From: Acheta domesticus
Taxonomy: Eukaryota > Arthropoda > Insecta > Orthoptera > Gryllidae
DNA length: 64,000 nt
Direction: 5' to 3'
NCBI GenBank assembly: GCA_031308135.1
Contig: JAHLJT010000631.1
Location: 227,440,636-227,504,635 of the forward strand
Program-made: the position numbers and the translations under genes
In this document: piece after piece, positions 59,185 to 64,000 of the stretch
Position numbering within the stretch: position 1 is the first letter of the stretch
Layout: each line of letters begins with the position of its first letter
The notes under the pieces: model-generated
Databases searched by the model: none
The model's input: only the letters and a program-made list of their open reading frames with translations
Told to the model about the DNA's origin: nothing

Positions 59185-60184
59185 NNNNNNNNNNNNNNNN
59201 NNNNNNNNNNNNNNNNNNNNNNNNNNNNNNNNNNNNNNNNNNNNNNNNNNNNNNNNNNNNNNNNNNNNNNNNNNNNNNNNNNNNNNNNNNNNNNNNNNNN
59301 NNNNNNNNNNNNNNNNNNNNNNNNNNNNNNNNNNNNNNNNNNNNNNNNNNNNNNNNNNNNNNNNNNNNNNNNNNNNNNNNNNNNNNNNNNNNNNNNNNNN
59401 NNNNNNNNNNNNNNNNNNNNNNNNNNNNNNNNNNNNNNNNNNNNNNNNNNNNNNNNNNNNNNNNNNNNNNNNNNNNNNNNNNNNNNNNNNNNNNNNNNNN
59501 NNNNNNNNNNNNNNNNNNNNNNNNNNNNNNNNNNNNNNNNNNNNNNNNNNNNNNNNNNNNNNNNNNNNNNNNNNNNNNNNNNNNNNNNNNNNNNNNNNNN
59601 NNNNNNNNNNNNNNNNNNNNNNNNNNNNNNNNNNNNNNNNNNNNNNNNNNNNNNNNNNNNNNNNNNNNNNNNNNNNNNNNNNNNNNNNNNNNNNNNNNNN
59701 NNNNNNNNNNNNNNNNNNNNNNNNNNNNNNNNNNNNNNNNNNNNNNNNNNNNNNNNNNNNNNNNNNNNNNNNNNNNNNNNNNNNNNNNNNNNNNNNNNNN
59801 NNNNNNNNNNNNNNNNNNNNNNNNNNNNNNNNNNNNNNNNNNNNNNNNNNNNNNNNNNNNNNNNNNNNNNNNNNNNNNNNNNNNNNNNNNNNNNNNNNNN
59901 NNNNNNNNNNNNNNNNNNNNNNNNNNNNNNNNNNNNNNNNNNNNNNNNNNNNNNNNNNNNNNNNNNNNNNNNNNNNNNNNNNNNNNNNNNNNNNNNNNNN
60001 NNNNNNNNNNNNNNNNNNNNNNNNNNNNNNNNNNNNNNNNNNNNNNNNNNNNNNNNNNNNNNNNNNNNNNNNNNNNNNNNNNNNNNNNNNNNNNNNNNNN
60101 NNNNNNNNNNNNNNNNNNNNNNNNNNNNNNNNNNNNNNNNNNNNNNNNNNNNNNNNNNNNNNNNNNNNNNNNNNNNNNNNNNNN
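59185..60184. other. Assembly gap, exactly 1000 N
   Basis: A fixed-size scaffolding gap, different from the 100-N gap, so two scaffolding steps or rules were used. Confidence 0.99.
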
Positions 60185-63100
60185 CACATTATTTGCCAAT
60201 ACCGTGCATCTCGTTTGGCTGACTAGTTGGCCAAGATGGGCAGAACTTGTACGGAATCTGCACTTTTCTCTGATGGTGTGTCGGCTTTTATTTGCCGCAG
60301 CAGAGTAAACGTGTTCACGTGAGCTTTCCTCTTATGGCCTCGTGCGTCCCCGGATGTTTTAAGAACCCGCGTGAGTTTGAAATACTCGAGGTCTGGTGGG
60401 TAGCGGCCTTTAACAGCAACACGTTATTATAAAATATCCAGTTTTCATTTCATTTTCATTACGGCTTCTCTTTGACATTGACTGAGTACTTAACATTACG
60501 GTTCCTGAAAGCTGGAGAACTTTTGTTTTGTGGACTTTTAGATCTTTACAGCCTCATTCAGTTCTCTTTAACTCGACCGGGGTCAAATTGTTTGTGCTTA
60601 CTGTTCGGTAACTACTACCAATAAATTGCTTTATACAGCCTGGTTTTTCTGTATGTGGTCTGTGTGTAAAGATATCGCTTTTCACGGGCTCGGTCCACGC
60701 CTTTGAGAGTTGTCCAATATTCTAAGTAACCTTTGGGCACCTTACTCAGAATAACATTTGCTGAGCAAATACACGTTATCGTTTCACGCTTTTGTGGACA
60801 AAGTCGGGTTCCGATGTAGACTGCCTACATTCCTCAATTACATATAAAAAGTTTGATGAAATTTCCGGAGCCGAAATGTTAAGTCCCATATTGCTTTACG
60901 ATAAATCAACCCATTTTATTACAACCCTGTTGTAGTACCACTCTCAATGTACCACATTAAATAAACAATACAGAGCTGAACCCGTGAGATAGAATCGCAC
61001 AACAGAAAGATATGTAGTAAGTACTATCGAAGAGTACCAGTACACCACACCTGATACTGAAAACCGAAAAATTTTGAAACTATGTTTTATGTCGTTAAGA
61101 AATTTGTTTTACAAGATTAATGAATTGAGAAGGCACTTTCTGAAAACCCTATCACTACTCACGTGAAACCAGAGTACATGAACATGTTTCTCGAATATTC
61201 AATTGAAATGTTTTTATTTTACAAACATCTGTGGTGACGGACTAAGCAGAAATATCTGTTAAGCACTCCCGCTGTAACATAAAAACGCAATTCATCAAAT
61301 GCACTACATAATCATTGCATTTTTCAAGATCCTTGTCAGACAGTTGCTAGATATTGTTATTGCCGTTTTATATTCACTAACTAATACTTATCGTTTAAAA
61401 AAATGATCATTCATTTTGAACATAAATTCGTTATGAAACAGTCATATTTCAAAAAACCTATTCCAATCAAAAAACAAAACAATCTACAACAAACTACATG
61501 AATGTAGAGATTTTGAGAAACGACAAAATGAACAAACCTCGGCAGATAAGATATTCTTTTTATTTTACGCTTTCATTAAAATTTCGTGTTTATACGAGTA
61601 CTAAATAACCTGTTTATAATAGCACAATAATACCTCTGGGACCCTGCTACCTTCTTAAAGAAAAAAAAATCACGATATTTAGGACAAAGCTCTTATTCCT
61701 TTGAACGAAAACCCGTTTTTTATCGACCACGTAAGAATGTCCTCCTAGAATATCTCCCCCTCGATTTTGGGCTAAAATTAATACGGCGTAAAAGATAATC
61801 TATACTAGCGTACCTTGCTCTCGCATGTTAAATCCCACCCTTTCTCTATCCTCCCATAAGGAGAGGAACTACTAATGTACTTACAGAATATCAAACAAAA
61901 TAACAATGCAATTGATGTTTGAAACAAATTTTCAATTAAAGTTTATTCAACATTATAGAGAGATGTTCTTGGAACAATTCATACTTCTTTAAAAACAACA
62001 TTTGAAGAAATTTTCAATCTTCCTTGAGAGTTAGCTTTTCGCTTTCCTTGATAGTCAAATAATAGAAAAGGTTTTTACTCTTGAGAAAGCCAAGTAAAGT
62101 AGTGCGAAAATACCGGATCGGGCAAGAACAGACCTACTCATTGCAATATTATTTAACTTTCCTTGATTTGTTATGAAGAACCGAGTGGGTTTTGGAGAGT
62201 CAGGGTGCCAGCTTGCTGGGGTGAGAAAATTGAAAAATTATTTGTATACTAAAAAGTATTGAATTATTTTCTGCGTCCTTACGTACCTCAAGAAAAGCAA
62301 TTCCGAGCCAAAAAATAATCAAACTAATGTTTTCACCTTTGAGTACTAAATACCATTTGTTAGCATTAGAAACAATTTAGTAGGCATTAGAAGCCCACTT
62401 CGGTACATGGGAATGTTGCTCAAACGATGTTTGCATTTTAATATCTTAACGAACCGACACCTTGAGTTTAATATCAAACGGTGTTTTATTTACAATATGA
62501 GTTTGCAGCTGGGCGTTGGTGTACATACTTCCAGATACCGCCAACATTTAAATCGTGCGTTTGGACTGCGATCGTTGGCAGTTGTCGGGTGACTTGCACT
62601 ATTCTTTCTATAATTTTAAATTTAGTTGTTTTTTAATTGATTCACGTAGTATTGTAGGCTAGCGCGTTTTGATTTTTGTTTTCCATTTATTTCAAGCTAT
62701 TTTACTTTAGCTACTTTAAAAAGTTTGTTCTTTGTGTTGTGCCATAGCACAAGTTTTCCCCCACTACCTCTGCGTACCCGTGCGAGAACTCTCGCATGTT
62801 AGACCCACACTCATCCCTATCCTTCTATTTTCATTCTAAGAGGGAAAGTAGTTAACGAAACGTGTTTATTTGTTTAAAATATATAAAGGTAACTTGCAAT
62901 GTACTAACACAATTACAAATAAAAATAAAAACAATGCAATTAATGTGTAAAAGAAATTTTCAATAAATATTTATTCAATATCATGGAGAATTTGCTTGGA
63001 ACAATTCCCAACACTTACTTAAAGACATTTGAAGTAATTATTCAATATTCTTTGTCAGTTAGGTTTTTTTTTCGTGATAGTCAAAAAATATTAGCTTTTT

Positions 63101-64000
63101 ACTTTTGAGAAAGCTACGTGTCTGAACCCGTTGACTTGAAAATTTCATCGAATGATAACGAAAATATTGGTACAGGTAAAACACAAACACAGTCTTCACT
63201 CTTCACTGAACACCCACATCCCTCCACAATTAAGTACACAGCACTTATAGACCATGAAAAAACGTTAATTGAATAGTTTCACTACACGCATAAGAAACAA
63301 TCTTCATAGGTATCAAGCAACTATAATAGTACTTCTAGTTGTTGCTGGAGAGCAAATCTTGAATTAATGATTATGCAAATAAACCTCGTCAGACTGCACA
63401 AACTACGGTGTTAACAGAAAGCGTAAATAAAGATTGTCGAATCTAAGCCTTCTAAGCGTGTCGCCACAAAAATTGCTACCAGCAGGAAGGGCTGAAATAT
63501 TGAGGTGGCCTTGATAGTATTGAAGCGTGGAACCGAAAAGTTAATTGAATGGATCGGAGAATGTCTCATCTTGTAGATTATGGTGTGAAAAACGTTTCTT
63601 TGAGGCCTTTGGCCTCAAAATTTTACTTTTTAAGGCTCTAAAACGCTTTGTTTATGAGTTATTTGCCGATATAGGTTGACATGTGATGCGGGTTGCATTT
63701 TACATGAATATTTCGATGCGTTTTTTAAAGAAATCCATATTTTAAAGTCAAAGTGAAATTCGTCAAGTCAAAGTGAAATTCTCTTTCTTTAGAGCCCTCA
63801 TTTATAAAGACTGGTTGCGTTTGAGAGCCGGAACCCAAAGGTATACTACTGAAATAATACAGGAGACGATTGTCTACAGTCTGATAATCAATTATCCAAT
63901 TCCTATTAGATTTTGGATAATCAGTTTAAAAATACGTGAAATTCAAGACGCCGCGTCCTATGCAGAGCTGCCAACGTTTCCGGTCATCACTGAAGTATAA
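60185..64000 (-). repeat. Inverted duplication segment Q' (partner 47467-51298)
   Basis: Matches Q in reverse orientation from its first base to the end of the window. Contains no recognisable gene. The frames at 62407-62592 and 63773-64000 have no known domain. If the contig continues to mirror the locus beyond 64000, a second copy of the last takeout-like exon is expected about 1.9 kb further on. Confidence 0.92.

Noticed and set aside
59093..60226. Frames over 340 codons across 59.1-60.2 kb
   Set aside because: They consist of unknown residues from the 1000-N gap.
33406..64000. A biological giant palindrome or recent inverted gene duplication
   Set aside because: Considered, but both pairs end exactly at N gaps, have different axes, and the exon copies differ by indels rather than substitutions; assembly artefact is the simpler reading, though not proven.
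1..64000. CRISPR arrays, bacterial operons, phage or prokaryotic defence systems
   Set aside because: None seen; tandem repeats here lack unique spacers, and codon usage, splice sites and elements are animal.

Overview
The window is AT-rich animal DNA, most likely from an arthropod and probably an insect with a large repeat-loaded genome. Evidence: the only host gene I can support is a takeout / juvenile-hormone-binding-protein (JHBP) family gene with GT-AG introns, and the mobile elements (Jockey-type LINEs, RTE-like LINE pieces, a Ty3/gypsy element, a hAT element, tRNA-derived SINEs) are all animal types. No bacterial-style genes, operons, CRISPR or rRNA are visible. Most open frames over 60 codons are chance or repeat-derived.

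Layout. 1-33 kb: repeat-rich intergenic DNA. It holds a 12-bp minisatellite (100-765), tRNA-like SINE heads, a gypsy element with identical 115-bp LTRs and a 4-bp target duplication (7393-10950, minus), LINE fragments (13.8 and 16.0 kb), a cluster of SINE tails (20.3-23.3 kb), a hAT element with perfect 8-bp target duplications (24621-27599) that carries another repeat inside it, and a decayed multicopy arthropod gene (29.9-31.8 kb). 33.4-37.2 kb: first arm of an inverted duplication, ending at a 100-N gap. 37.3-43.4 kb: an old Jockey-like LINE and a younger one (40421-43363) with 13-bp target duplications. 45.45-58.46 kb: the 3' half of the takeout-like gene on the minus strand, three exons with an 11.4-kb last intron. 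59185-60184: 1000-N gap. 60185-64000: an inverted copy of 47467-51298.

Two things stand out. First, the scaffold folds back on itself: 33406-37178 is the reverse complement of 55371-59184, and both copies stop exactly at N gaps; 60185-64000 is the reverse complement of 47467-51298 and starts exactly at a gap. In the two duplicated exons the copies differ almost only by single-base indels. This points to mis-oriented contigs or haplotigs rather than real palindromes. Contig 1-37178 would fit if flipped and joined after 59184. Second, a noncoding dispersed repeat (called family R here) has about eight copies. It is built of three degenerate ~300-bp units, carries an embedded GACGGACA-type microsatellite that ranges from two units to over 600 bp, and ends in a 16-bp perfect palindrome inside a hairpin.

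The genes do not form a pathway. The elements tell an insertion history: R inside hAT, a gypsy copy with dead pol but identical LTRs, SINE tails inserted head-to-head, and repeats filling the last intron of the takeout-like gene.
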